Source: Euperipatoides rowelli (taxonomy: Eukaryota; Onychophora; Udeonychophora; Euonychophora; Peripatopsidae). Taken from it: DNA of 11,031 nt. The notes beneath the pieces are model-generated. The model was not told where the DNA came from. It searched no databases and worked only from the letters and a program-made list of their open reading frames with translations. The stretch lies in NCBI GenBank assembly GCA_003024985.2, contig PXIH01S0017871.1. One strand, written 5' to 3'. Below are positions 1 through 8,183 of this stretch, one piece after another (within the stretch, counting starts at the first letter, position 1; each line of letters opens with the position of its first letter). The position numbers and the translations under genes were made by a program.

Positions 1-84
1 AAATTAGAATAACTACTAAATGGTTCATTATAATGAAGTAAAATTTATATGTATCATTTTTTTTTCTTAATCTGGTTTTAAATA

Positions 85-888
85 TCTAAAGTTGTTTTTT
101 GGTGATAGTATACCTTTAAATCTCCTGGCTCTGATTATCCTAGAGTATTGAAGGAAGTTCGATTTGAAATTGAAATAGTTGAAGCTTAATAGATATTTTT
201 TCATCTTCAATTGAATCTGGATTTGTTCCAGAGGATTGGAGAATTGCTAATGTTGTGCCATGTTTTAAGAAAGGTTCTAAAACGGATCTTAGCAATTATA
301 GGCCAATTAGTTTAACTTCAGTGGTAGGTAAGTTGTTAGAATCTATTATAAAGGATTTGATTATGGGTTACTTAAATAGGAATTCTTTGTTTGGTATGTT
401 ACAGCATGGATTTAGGAGTAAAAGGTCACGTTTGACTAATCTTTTAGAATGTTATGATGAAATTAATAGTTTTGTGGCTAAGGGTAATGCTGTGGATGTA
501 GTTTTGTTAGATTTTCAAACAGCTTTTGATAATGTAGCTTATGGTAGAATAGTAGCTAAAATTAAAAGTAAAGGCATTTATGGAAATGTATTAAATTGGA
601 TTAAAAATTGGTTAAGCAAAAGAAAACAGAGTAATTAATGGTAAATTTTCTAGCTGGAAAGGAGTGTCAAGTGGGGATCCACAGGGGTCATTTTTAGGAC
701 CCTTGTTTTTTTTTAAATATTTATTGATGATCTGGATGTTAATTTTATAAGTAAAATAAGAAAATTTGCTGATGATATACTAAATTAGGTGGTAGAGTTA
801 ATAGAAATGAAGAGGCATTATTGATACAAAGTGATTTAGATAAATTAAGTAACTGGGCTAAGGTTTGACAAATGGATTAAAACTTTCT
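85..888 (+). mobile_element. CR1/L2-group non-LTR retrotransposon, reverse transcriptase fragment (broken)
   Basis: This is a relic of the RT domain of a CR1/L2/jockey-group LINE, the enzyme that copies element RNA at a nicked target. Visible in order are KSPG (about 118), VPEDWR, FKKGSK, NYRPISLTSVVGKLLE, QHGFRS, motif A as DFQTAFDNV (510-536, where DFxKAFDxV is usual), SSGDPQGS, FIDDLD, an intact FADD (765-776), TKLGG and DLDKLSNWAK. Following them requires frame changes near 185, 635, 710 and 776, plus stops near 868 and 880. It is therefore a pseudogene. Endonuclease and 3' end are missing. The sequence stops just after the LSNWAK region, where an unrelated LINE starts at about 889. The FADD-TKLGG arrangement is typical of the CR1/L2 group. 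Exact clade assignment is inference. Confidence 0.9.
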
Positions 889-2556
889 GATTCATCCCAT
901 TTGTTTTCTTAGCATGACTTCCAGATATCTGCTCAGGACATAGCCACAGTTTTAACCCAATTGAACTATCATAGCTCTCCTGGGCCTGACTTCACCACAT
1001 TGCCTTTTTTTTTCAACTTTTTCATCATTTATTTATACCAAATTTGGTTGCAATGTTTAATCAGTGGATTTCTCAGCCTTTTACAGACAGATCCATTATC
1101 CATTCATACCTGGTGATTCATCGAAAGTGGAATATAGACCCTAATGTTCATATTGATTATCTCGGACTAGACCAATAAATGTTCAAAATTTTGAGACTAA
1201 AATTTTTGCATGTATATTAAACAACAAACTCAACCTTTTGCTACCTACAAAATTGTGTCCATACCATTTCACTATAAAAGGAAAGACAATCCACACCCAA
1301 TCAATATATTACTACAGGCCCTTTATTTTGTTCGTACACATTAAGTGACATTGCAATACTGTTCCTTGATGTTCAAAAAGCTTTAGACTTTGTTGATCAC
1401 ACATATCTTGCCATCATACATTATTTCGGTCATTCTACACTTTCTTGTGGCTTGATAAATTATTTTACCAACAAGTCAATCTCAATCAAGCACAGGGGAC
1501 GCCTGTATTATTCTTTCCTGGTATGGAGGTGGATCACCCAGGGGTCCCTCTTGAGTACAAACTTATTTGCATTATATATGTAGATTCATTAGTATGGGAC
1601 ATTGATGCTCTCAATGCAGGGGTGTGGATTCCCACCCTGAATGTTCAGATAACCGTAATGGCATATGTTGACAACCTCAAGGTTTTCGTAAATGGGAGGG
1701 ACAATATACCTATAATCTTCAACCTGCTTGATAGATTTTCTCAACTGACAGAATATTTTTAATAGCAGTAAAACTCATATATGGTATCCATACAGTAATA
1801 CCACCGATCAGCATTACAATATAGTTTTTCCTGGAACCTTTTTGGTTATACCTTTCCCTTATACTGGGATACCTGTGATGATAATAGTGCAGGTTTGTAT
1901 TTTGCAGCGGTTTCAGCAGGCTTCACTGGCGATGACAAACAAGCCATTATCACTCTTAACCAAAGTAAAAATAATAAACACTTACCTGTTCCCCATAGCC
2001 TATTTTTATCTTCCACACATCAAATTAAATAAGACCTTTATAAACAAAATTTATAGTTTGGCCCATAAGATTCTGTGGGGGTCATTGCTGTATCCTGTTT
2101 TTTTGACTACTACTGTGTCTCCATTTAAAGTTGGGAGGTCTGGGCCTCAAACATATTGATAGATTGGCTTCAGTTGTGCATGCAAACCTTTTTTTATCAT
2201 ACCTATGTTACGCTCAATACCTAGATACTGTAGTAGAGTTTATTCCTACGGATATGCCTCCACCATATGATGATGAGCCTATATTCCTTGTACATTTACA
2301 GACCACATATATGTATGTTGTTGACACTTTGGATGTGAGGGAGCCTATGAAGGTGAGTTACAGGGCACTCTCCAGTGTCCTAGAATATGAATATGTTCTG
2401 AGGCACTTTGAGCGACTGGTACTACCCTATTGCAAGTTCTTTAAGAAACTATATGTTGGTGCCAATCTATATGATTTCTTTTATAGGATAGCTACTTCTT
2501 CAGTTTTCATCTGTGATAAACTCATTAGGCGATATTCTTTTTGGGTAGATCCCATT

Positions 2557-2607
2557 TGTCAGTTGTGAGACAGGGAGGAGACATTGCATCATATCTTCAT
2601 GGAGTGT
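2557..2607 (+). other. C-terminal CCHC zinc-finger of the L1/Tx1-like ORF2, disrupted by a stop
   Basis: The spacing C-x2-C-x7-H-x4-C matches the cysteine-histidine motif found after the RT domain of L1/Tx1-type ORF2 proteins, thought to help RNA or DNA binding. The first Cys is TGT at 2557. The second position is TGA (2566-2568), one base away from a Cys codon. The His and the last Cys (TGT at 2605) are kept. Reading through the stop gives DREETLHHIFMEC in the same frame, so this stop is a point mutation, not a frame change. Confidence 0.75.
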
Positions 2608-2885
2608 GTGTCTTCTTTGATGAAACTCACAGAAAGGTAACCCAATTTTTTCAATTTGACTTTTTTTCTGGAACTATATATGATGTTTTTGTCTTGTTGC
2701 TGGACAACAAAAGTTTGATATTGGCGGGGACTATTTGTTTTTTTTTTTTCCTTTTGGAAAACTCGGGAATGTGCATATTTCAAAACATTCATGTGAGGCC
2801 TTGGGTCTTCTTTTTAGTGCAAGTAACTGACTTGGAAAAGAAAGACTATCGTTATTTGCTGGAGGATGTTTTCACCATCAAGTGA

Positions 2886-3257
2886 CAGAATCCACAATTT
2901 CTTTCATTTTTTAGTATTTTTTTACTGGATGCTGTAATCACACATTGAATTTTTTGTCCTGCTTAATGTAAGTTCCGGCAAGTTTTTTTTTTTTGGTACC
3001 AGGTTCTGTAATAGCATGATATCTCTACAACAGTACTCAATATTACCATATGGGTCTTTTTTTTTACCGGGTGTTTTTTTTTCCCATGTTTTTTTTATTT
3101 TCCCCCTTTTATACTGTCAAGAATGGTTGTTTCATGGTTTTGTTTTATTTTGTCATGCCCAATTACAGTACTTGATTTCAGGTGCCAGCTTGGCCTTTTT
3201 GTAACCCTTTTTTTAGAACAATAAAGGTTTTCAGGGAGACAAACCCTGTGAAAAAAA
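2886..3257 (+). other. 3' UTR of the L1/Tx1-like element with AATAAA and terminal stem-loop
   Basis: This is a non-coding, very T-rich tail after the last LINE codons. It holds AATAAA at 3220-3225, then a stem-loop CAGGG/CCCTG (3232-3248, loop AGACAAA) whose arms are extended by TTTT and AAAA, then a run of seven A at 3251-3257. A hairpin directly before a short tail is how several stringent-type LINEs mark the RNA their RT recognises. That role here is inference. Confidence 0.6.
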
Positions 3258-3628
3258 TATAACGAAAACTCATAGTTTAGAAACAGTTTACCTTGGATTG
3301 GCTTTTGGGAACAAACCACATAAAATCACTATGACAGTCAATATATTAACTGTGCATACCTAGTCCAGTATATTCCATCATATTCCATGTACCAGTTATA
3401 TTTCATTATATTTTCCTGAAAACTTTGACGGAATTCTGACAATTTTCTTGTTCTGGTTTGTTGACTTATGTCCATTACATCGGCCATCTTAACAGGGGGA
3501 AGTCTTGTAATATTATGTTTTTCTCTGATACATAAAGTTTGTATTTTTCTACATAATACACCTTGAAAATGCCATTCAAGGGGGAAATTATAATCGGTAA
3601 AATAACATCATAAATAAAATATATTCAA
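3258..3628. other. Unassigned AT-rich non-coding stretch
   Basis: Between the end of the L1/Tx1-like element and the Helitron boundary I see no coding frame with a recognisable motif, no RNA gene and no clear repeat. It may be old intronic or intergenic DNA of the host. The sequence after the LINE tail does not resume the CR1/L2 coding found before 889, so that LINE was not simply inserted into this one. Confidence 0.5.
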
Positions 3629-3639
3629 CTAGCTTTCAT

Positions 3640-3665
3640 ACCCGGCAATCCGGCATTGCCCGGGT
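3640..3665 (-). other. Helitron 3'-terminal hairpin
   Basis: The arms ACCCGGCAAT (3640-3649) and ATTGCCCGGGT (3655-3665) are inverted copies with one extra C, closing a five-base loop. This GC-rich stem stands out in AT-rich DNA. It lies 7 bases inside the CTAG end on the minus strand, where Helitrons carry their rolling-circle termination signal. Confidence 0.8.
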
Positions 3666-3674
3666 GTCCATTGC

Positions 3675-4318
3675 CCGTTTACCTCCATCCCCCCTCTGCT
3701 CCCAAAAATGTAAAAGTTTATTTCTACTGTCTACACTATGAAACCTACCCCCCCCCCCCTCCCCATGCCAAATATCAAGTCTGTGCAATGTTGGGAAGTA
3801 TATTAAACAATTCTGGGTCATTTACCCCACCTCCTCCAAAAAAAAAAAATTGTAAAGTCTATCTTCATTGTCTACACTATGGAACCTACATACATGTCAA
3901 ATTTCAAGTTTGTGCTATGTTGGGAAGTATGCTAAACAATACCGGGTCATTTGCTCCTTCCCTATTCACCCCCAAAAGTCCACACTATGGAACCTACCTA
4001 CAGGCCAAATTTCAAGTTTGTGCTATGTTGGTATGTATGCTAAACACTATTGGGTATTTGTTCCCCCCCCCCCCACCCAAAAGTCCAAAAAAAACTTTTT
4101 TTTTCTACACTATGACTCCTACCCACATGCCAAATTTCAAATTTCTGCTATGTTGCCTTGGGAAGTATGCTAAACAGTACTGGGTCATTTACCCTCACCC
4201 CCACACCCCACCCAAAAAAAAACTCCAAAAGTTGATTTTCATTGTTGACACAATGAAACCTACTACATTCCAAATTTCAAGTTTGTGCTATTTTGAGAAT
4301 TATGCTAAATTGCTTATT
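3675..4318. repeat. Minisatellite, five units of about 108-141 bp
   Basis: The anchor around CTACACTATG(R)AACCTAC recurs, ending at 3740, 3881, 3989, 4114 and 4255, which gives spacings of 141, 108, 125 and 141 bp. A second anchor of the type CAAATTTCAAGTTTGTGCTA follows each one and continues into a TTGGGAAGTATGCTAAACA-like block and GGGTCATTT. Units differ by internal deletions and by poly(C)/poly(A) length. Long open frames across this array are by-products of the repetition: 141 and 108 are multiples of three, and the proline-rich stretches are just C runs. Confidence 0.9.
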
Positions 4319-4328
4319 CAAAATGATC

Positions 4329-4358
4329 ACAAACTAACTAACAAACAAACAAACAAAC
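4329..4358. repeat. (ACAA/ACTA)n short tandem repeat near the Helitron 5' end
   Basis: Four-base repeats ACAA and ACTA form a run just inside the right border, reading GTTTGTTT on the element's own strand. Similar GTTT runs near the 5' end are common in Helitron families. Confidence 0.8.
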
Positions 4359-4383
4359 TTTGTGCTTTATACTGTATATTAGA

Positions 4384-4836
4384 TTATAACATGCAAAATT
4401 AAGAAGTTGGGTTTTTTTTTAAAAAATAAAACTAAATTTTTTTTTAAAAAAAAAAAATTAATAATGTGTATGTGGTGGCTTCAAACTACATTTTTTCCCC
4501 TAATTCTTATGAAATAAATAAAATGTTTTAATTATTACCAAAAAGCTTATATTAGTAAGAAAATTGTTATATTTTTAAAAATTAAAGTGTAATAATTAGT
4601 TTTTATAAACAAAAATAAACTTTGCGATAGCGGTATAGTAAAATATAACTTTGAAAAACAATGTTCATTAGATTGCTTTATTACAATGTTTGCAATAAGT
4701 AATGAAGGATTAAGCGATAATTAATTTCTCAAACTTTTGTTATATGAGTAGACTTTATAATGTCCCATAACTTCACCTCTCGTTTCATTATGCATTATGA
4801 TTCTAATTAATAATGAAACAACCTTTATTTATTTAG
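4384..4836 (+). other. AT-rich putative last intron of the plus-strand SOUL-like gene
   Basis: Very AT-rich DNA with long T and A runs (4405-4460) and no coding frame. It ends in a pyrimidine-rich stretch and TTTAG at 4832-4836, a good 3' splice site directly before the exon that opens at 4837. The matching splice donor was not found in the window, so the left end of the intron is unknown. It may include the LINE and Helitron sequences upstream. Confidence 0.5.
4835..4836 (+). promoter_or_regulatory. 3' splice acceptor (AG) of the plus-strand SOUL-like exon
   Basis: A TTTATTTATTTAG tract precedes the coding GAT GTA GCA. The frame opened here runs to the stop without interruption. The family resemblance starts within the first residues, so the acceptor fits the reading frame. 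Confidence 0.65.
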
Positions 4837-5058
4837 GATGTAGCATACAGTGCCATTTACGATGATTCAAGACGAGTATGGAAGCGCCACAATGAAATAT
4901 GGATTCCACGCTCTGAAACTCCTATGCTAAAACCTGCTATAGCGAGCACAACTGTAAATACAACTGTGACACGGAGAATTGTTACTAGACGAAGAAAACC
5001 TCAACGCTCAACAACTACCCCACAAACACTGCCAGATGAACTACCAGAATATTTATAA
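4837..5058 (+). CDS. SOUL/HEBP-like heme-binding protein, last exon (partial gene)
   Basis: This is a terminal exon coding 73 residues and a TAA stop, opened by a splice acceptor AG at 4835-4836. Residues 1-22 (DVAYSAIYDD...RHNEIWIP) fit the C-terminal strand of the SOUL/HEBP family, whose proteins bind heme or tetrapyrrole; the family signature there is AGYxxP...RRNEVWL. The usual AGY reads AIY here. Base composition is clearly less AT-rich than the flanks. After NEIW a tail of about 50 residues follows, rich in Thr, with an Asn-Thr-Thr sequon and an RRR patch. SOUL proteins usually end soon after this signature, so the tail is unusual. The frame and paralogy to the exon at 10660-10887 are supported by 9 of 18 identities around AxYD...NEIW. 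Upstream exons are not identified. Family assignment rests on this short motif. Confidence 0.7.
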   Translation, partial: DVAYSAIYDDSRRVWKRHNEIWIPRSETPMLKPAIASTTVNTTVTRRIVTRRRKPQRSTTTPQTLPDELPEYL

Positions 5059-5383
5059 TTACAAAAGTGAAGACTGGAAAACGATTGGTCTTAGCATGTA
5101 TTTATAGATTTGGAGAATTAAAAAAAAATATACATCTCATTTGATAATATATTGTGATAAGAAATAATAATATTGTTCTTATGAAATTATCTTCAAAAAT
5201 ATTAATTTTTGACACAAAAATATACAATTATTTTTTAAAATAAAATATTTTTAACTAATTACGAGTTTGATGTGAATCATTATGCCATAATGTCTTTATA
5301 TTATTAATGATTAATCATTCAGATTTCTCAAATGTTTTTCAATATTTAGTAAGGTTTATTTAAAAGAAGAAGAAAAAAAAAAA
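5059..5383 (+). other. 3' UTR / intergenic AT-rich DNA with candidate poly(A) signal
   Basis: No coding signal. AATAAA at 5239-5244 lies about 180 bases after the stop of the plus-strand exon and is a reasonable cleavage signal. A purine run, AGAAGAAG followed by twelve A, occupies about 5364-5384 and forms the border with the minus-strand CR1-like fragment. It could be an old A tail, but no element body is recognised before it. Confidence 0.45.
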
Positions 5384-6222
5384 ATATTATCTACTCTATC
5401 GTATGCCTTAACAAAGTCTGTGATCACTGATACTGCTTTGGTACCAGGTGTGTCTAAAGATTTTAATATAAAATCTAAATATTTTGCCATATACAATGAT
5501 GACGACCTTACTGGTATCCCTCCATATTGATCAGTATCAATCTGATCAATTACTTCAGGTAAAAGCAATTTGTAGAAATATCCGATCTCACAGCTTCAGG
5601 TGATGATGGATTACAAACCTTAGGATAGGTAATTAGGTTTGAACATTTCAAAGCTTCTGGACATATATTTTTTGTTAAAGATTCATTTATTAGAAAGGAA
5701 ATGGTATATACAAAAAGTAAGCATATTCCCTGTATACAAAATTAGATATAACCTCAGGTTAAAGAGACTATTAGGAATCGTACTCAATTGTTTAAAGATC
5801 CATAATTCATCAGCCTTCGGCATTGACATTCCTGTCAACTAAGCTGGTAAGTCCTGTATATCTATTGGTGTATGTAAGTTAGCCATATCACGAAAAAAAC
5901 AACAGATTTCTTCAAAAGTTTGATCAACAGTCCTTCTTGGAAAATTAATAAGGTCTTTAGAAAATTTAATACCACATAAATTTTTTATCAACCTATGAAA
6001 ATCTGCATATCCATAGTTAATGTTTTTCATATTATTATTGAACTCTTTAGTTCTGGCCCTTTTAATATTATTCTTCAATTTTATAGTATAAAAGTTCCAA
6101 ACCACATTATCCCAAATCCTTTTCATCTGGGATTCATTTAGAGAAAACAAGTCTTTAGAATAGGTTTTAATAAGTTCATTTGTTACAAACTGAAATAAAT
6201 CATCAACATCTTGCAAACAAAA
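5384..6222 (-). mobile_element. CR1-like non-LTR retrotransposon fragment (endonuclease-RT linker and N-terminal RT)
   Basis: Read on the minus strand from about 6222: a linker starting QDVDDLFQFVTNELIK, continuing through FRDMANLHTPIDIQDLPA, an in-frame TAG (5839-5841), then LTGMSMPKADELW. Next come a damaged stretch, CPEALKCSNL, PKVCNPSSPEAVRSDIS, LLLPEVIDQIDTDQYGG and motif A as DFVKAYDRVDN (5386-5418), which keeps the first catalytic Asp. The fragment then breaks off at a T-rich run. Motif C and everything after it are absent. The IxxxQYG...DFxKAYDRV pattern belongs to CR1-related LINEs of invertebrates and differs from both plus-strand LINEs here. At least two frameshifts and a stop make it inactive. 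Confidence 0.8.
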
Positions 6223-6387
6223 AATCTTTAAATATCTCTTTTTCCAAATTGCAAATAGCCAACTACATAGATCTTCCTTATTCTTGTTGGTATCATATTA
6301 ATTTGACCATAGTCATAGAATTGTGTAACATAATAAACACTTTTCACCTTTTCCCAAATTAGTTTGGTTTTATTTCTTTAACTGCAA

Positions 6388-6442
6388 CACACTTCAAACA
6401 CAGATGTTGCCATGTCTCTTCTTCCTTCAAACAAAATGGACA
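6388..6442 (-). other. C-terminal CCHC zinc-finger of the L1-like ORF2
   Basis: Minus-strand reading gives CPFCLKEEETWQHLCLKC, spacing C-x2-C-x8-H-x4-C, with all four ligands kept. It follows LAYNFILCIVPTRERL, the helical block that precedes this finger in L1/Tx1-type ORF2 proteins. The plus-strand LINE has the equivalent finger at 2557-2607 with one ligand turned into a stop. Confidence 0.75.
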
Positions 6443-7269
6443 CATTCCAAATGATGTTTGAAGTATTCTGATTGATACCAATCTTTCTCTAGTGGGCACA
6501 ATGCACAAAATAAAGTTATATGCCAAATTAGCCATGTTACCAGAGAGCTTAATTCCCTTGAGAATTGAGAAATTCACTACTTTATTTTTGTAATTTTTAA
6601 ATTTTATATCATTCGCCAAAGAAATTTGCAGCATCCTTTTATTTTGAAGTTTTACATCCCATTTGTGGATTGCCCTACAATCTGATTATAGACCTCAAAC
6701 CATTTTTTAATCAAGTCATATTTTAATATAATTGAACAAAACATTAACTTTCTAATAAATTAAAATCTCTCTATTATGTTAAGTACAAAATTTCTCATTA
6801 CAAACTCATTCAAAGTTTTAAGATCTTTACTGGATAGAGCACTTTGTACATAGCCAAAATTTTGAACTTTTCAAATAACATATGGGATACCATTATATAA
6901 AAAGAATTAACATATTTTTTAGTTAAAGTGACAAAAGACAAAAAATAAATTAGCATGGGGATTACTAAATATTTATCAAATTGACTTTTTCCAGCCAGTC
7001 ACTAGTTGCCATTTTTATCATATTCATTTTAGTTTTCATGGCATCCAATAATCATGATAACAGGTCTTTAACAAGTGCTTCAAATAATTTATTTGCAATC
7101 TAATTCTAAATATATCCCAATGCATTGCCCTTCAGTCCTAAACTGAATAGTTTTTTTTTCAAATTCAAATCATAAACATATGACAAGCATATTTATTTCA
7201 GAGCCTGTTATTTGCTCAAATTGAATGAATATTTGATAAACTTTTTGCAGTTCACAAATACTGAGATAT

Positions 7270-7286
7270 CATCAATGTATGTTATT
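7270..7286. repeat. Target-site duplication of SINE-1, left copy
   Basis: CATCAATGTATGTTATT, identical to 7663-7679. In the L1-like frame it overlaps the codons of the YIDD motif. Confidence 0.92.
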
Positions 7287-7662
7287 TATTTATTTTTTAT
7301 TGAGAATCTTCTGGAACTGCGGAACTGAGTGTTTCTTAACTATTGTTATTTACATTTATTTACAATATTTCATTATTCATTATTTACACTATTTACATTG
7401 TACACAAGACAATCTTCTGTTCAGGATACAACAGTGATTCTAGGAAGCTTCTTTCTTTTTCTAACACGTTTTGCCTTTTCCTTTACACGTCTCAAATCCG
7501 TTTTTCCCTTTCCTTTACGCCATTAATCCATTTATCTATCAAATTAAACACAATTAATACACTTATAAACTATCAAGTTTTTCGGCACCGGAGCCAGCTC
7601 CAGGGGATCGAACCTGTGATCCCCTTATGTGCCAAGCACACCGCATGGCCACGCCACCTTGA
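7287..7662 (-). mobile_element. tRNA-derived SINE (SINE-1), full length, 376 bp
   Basis: This is a complete short interspersed element in minus orientation inside the L1-like relic. Flanking copies of CATCAATGTATGTTATT (7270-7286 and 7663-7679) are identical 17-bp target-site duplications. The 5' head has a strong RNA polymerase III B box GGTTCGATCC (7614-7605) and an A-box-like TGGCCATGCGG (7651-7641), with a palindromic GGGGATC/GATCCCC pair around the B box. The body is non-coding, and the 3' end is an A-rich tail of AATA-type repeats (7303-7287). SINEs carry no protein and rely on a LINE for copying. Anticodon identity could not be assigned. A 17-bp core in the body is shared with SINE-2. 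Confidence 0.88.
7605..7614 (-). promoter_or_regulatory. RNA polymerase III B box of SINE-1
   Basis: GGTTCGATCC on the minus strand fits the B-box consensus GGTTCRANNCC closely and sits 26 bases downstream of the A-box-like TGGCCATGCGG (7651-7641). Together they form an internal type-2 pol III promoter. Confidence 0.8.
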
Positions 7663-7679
7663 CATCAATGTATGTTATT
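7663..7679. repeat. Target-site duplication of SINE-1, right copy
   Basis: Identical to 7270-7286 over 17 bases, and directly adjacent to the tRNA-like head. Confidence 0.92.
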
Positions 7680-8166
7680 GTTTTCAAAGACTCCATCTGT
7701 CCAAACACATAAACTCCATATATGGATAACTCAATTTTTTTTACTAGCTCTATCAAGTAGAACTAATACAATAAAGAAGAAAGAGGTGAACCCTGCAGAA
7801 TAGAATGTTTATGATTTATAAACTGTGAATGTACCTTATTATTTAAAACTGTTATTTGCTTATATTTAATGAATAAATAATCAAATCTATAGTGAAATTT
7901 TGTCCTAAGTATTTTTTAACAAGTAATCCAAATACTCAATATTTGCAAAATCAATTTTTTTTCATATCCATCTAAACATGGATTTGCTATGTCTAGACTT
8001 AAATTAAATGCCACATGATAAAGCATGAACTCCTGCTGAATTTTTCTCCCATGTATTTCAAATATCCAACTTGGCAATAATCTATCAACTANAGTGATAA
8101 TTCTGTTTAGGAGAATTTTTTTTGTAAAATTTTAATATCTTCAGTTGATTAAACTATAGGTCAAAT

Positions 8167-8183
8167 TTGATCTGTGTAATATT
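8167..8183. repeat. Target-site duplication of SINE-2, left copy
   Basis: TTGATCTGTGTAATATT, identical to 8482-8498, adjacent to the A/T-rich SINE tail. Confidence 0.92.

Larger units (their letters stand above)
889..3257 (+). mobile_element. L1/Tx1-like non-LTR retrotransposon, 5'-truncated, with intact-looking 3' end
   Basis: This is a second LINE type, unrelated to the fragment before it. Visible in order are SSPGPD (about 978-995), motif A as FLDVQKALDFVDH (1362-1400), TQGSLLS (about 1536), motif C as YVDN (1663-1674, normally YADD), and NSSKTHIWYPYSN. These are followed by the usual C-terminal blocks: a LSLLTKVKIINTYLFPIAY-like stretch, KILWGS, GGLGLKHIDR, a C-x2-C-x7-H-x4-C finger (2557-2607) and an FWKTR block near 2754. 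Coding runs to about 2885. A T-rich 3' UTR, AATAAA, a stem-loop and a short A run follow. There are many frameshifts and stops. The second catalytic Asp reads Asn and the second finger Cys is a TGA stop. It is thus a dead copy. No convincing target-site duplication is seen, and the start boundary is approximate. Confidence 0.85.
3629..4383 (-). mobile_element. Non-autonomous Helitron with internal minisatellite
   Basis: Read on the minus strand, the element starts at 4383 with TCTAATATAC directly after a host A (4384). It ends with CTAG (3632-3629) directly before a host T (3628). Seven bases before CTAG lies a GC-rich hairpin (3665-3640). A 5' TC, a 3' hairpin followed by CTRR, no target-site duplication and insertion between A and T are the defining marks of canonical Helitrons, the rolling-circle transposons. 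A GTTT-type short repeat lies just inside the 5' end. The body is a minisatellite of five related units. No Rep/helicase coding is present, so it would need an autonomous partner. The 755-bp length and repeat-filled body resemble DINE/HINE-type elements, although the A|T insertion fits canonical Helitrons better. Confidence 0.8.

Noticed and set aside
882-3270. Target-site duplication for the plus-strand L1/Tx1-like element
   Set aside because: Only AAAACT-type similarity of six bases is seen near both ends, which is too short in AT-rich DNA.
2589-3319. Minus-strand open frames of 67 and 74 codons
   Set aside because: They are antisense to the L1/Tx1-like coding region and its T-rich 3' UTR. 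Their Lys/Phe-rich content reflects poly(T).
3675-4318. CRISPR-like array
   Set aside because: Units are similar along their whole length with no repeat/spacer alternation, unit lengths vary widely, and the array lies inside a Helitron in animal DNA.
3656-4402. Longest open frame of the window (248 codons, plus strand), proline-rich and internally repetitive
   Set aside because: It is the translation of the Helitron minisatellite. Proline runs come from poly(C), and the frame stays open because most unit lengths are multiples of three. A second frame over the same array is also open.
1-4836. Additional SOUL exons upstream of the plus-strand last exon
   Set aside because: I looked for frames with the xVYVxSFxG pattern or other SOUL segments next to splice sites and found none. 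The space is accounted for by transposons and low-complexity DNA.
7580-7662. Possible genuine tRNA gene on the minus strand
   Set aside because: The A and B boxes are good, but no proper acceptor stem or anticodon loop forms. The unit continues into a SINE body with an A-rich tail and is flanked by target-site duplications.
7329-7729. Two overlapping plus-strand open frames of 65 and 128 codons
   Set aside because: They run antisense through SINE-1 and its duplication, are low in complexity and show no family motif.
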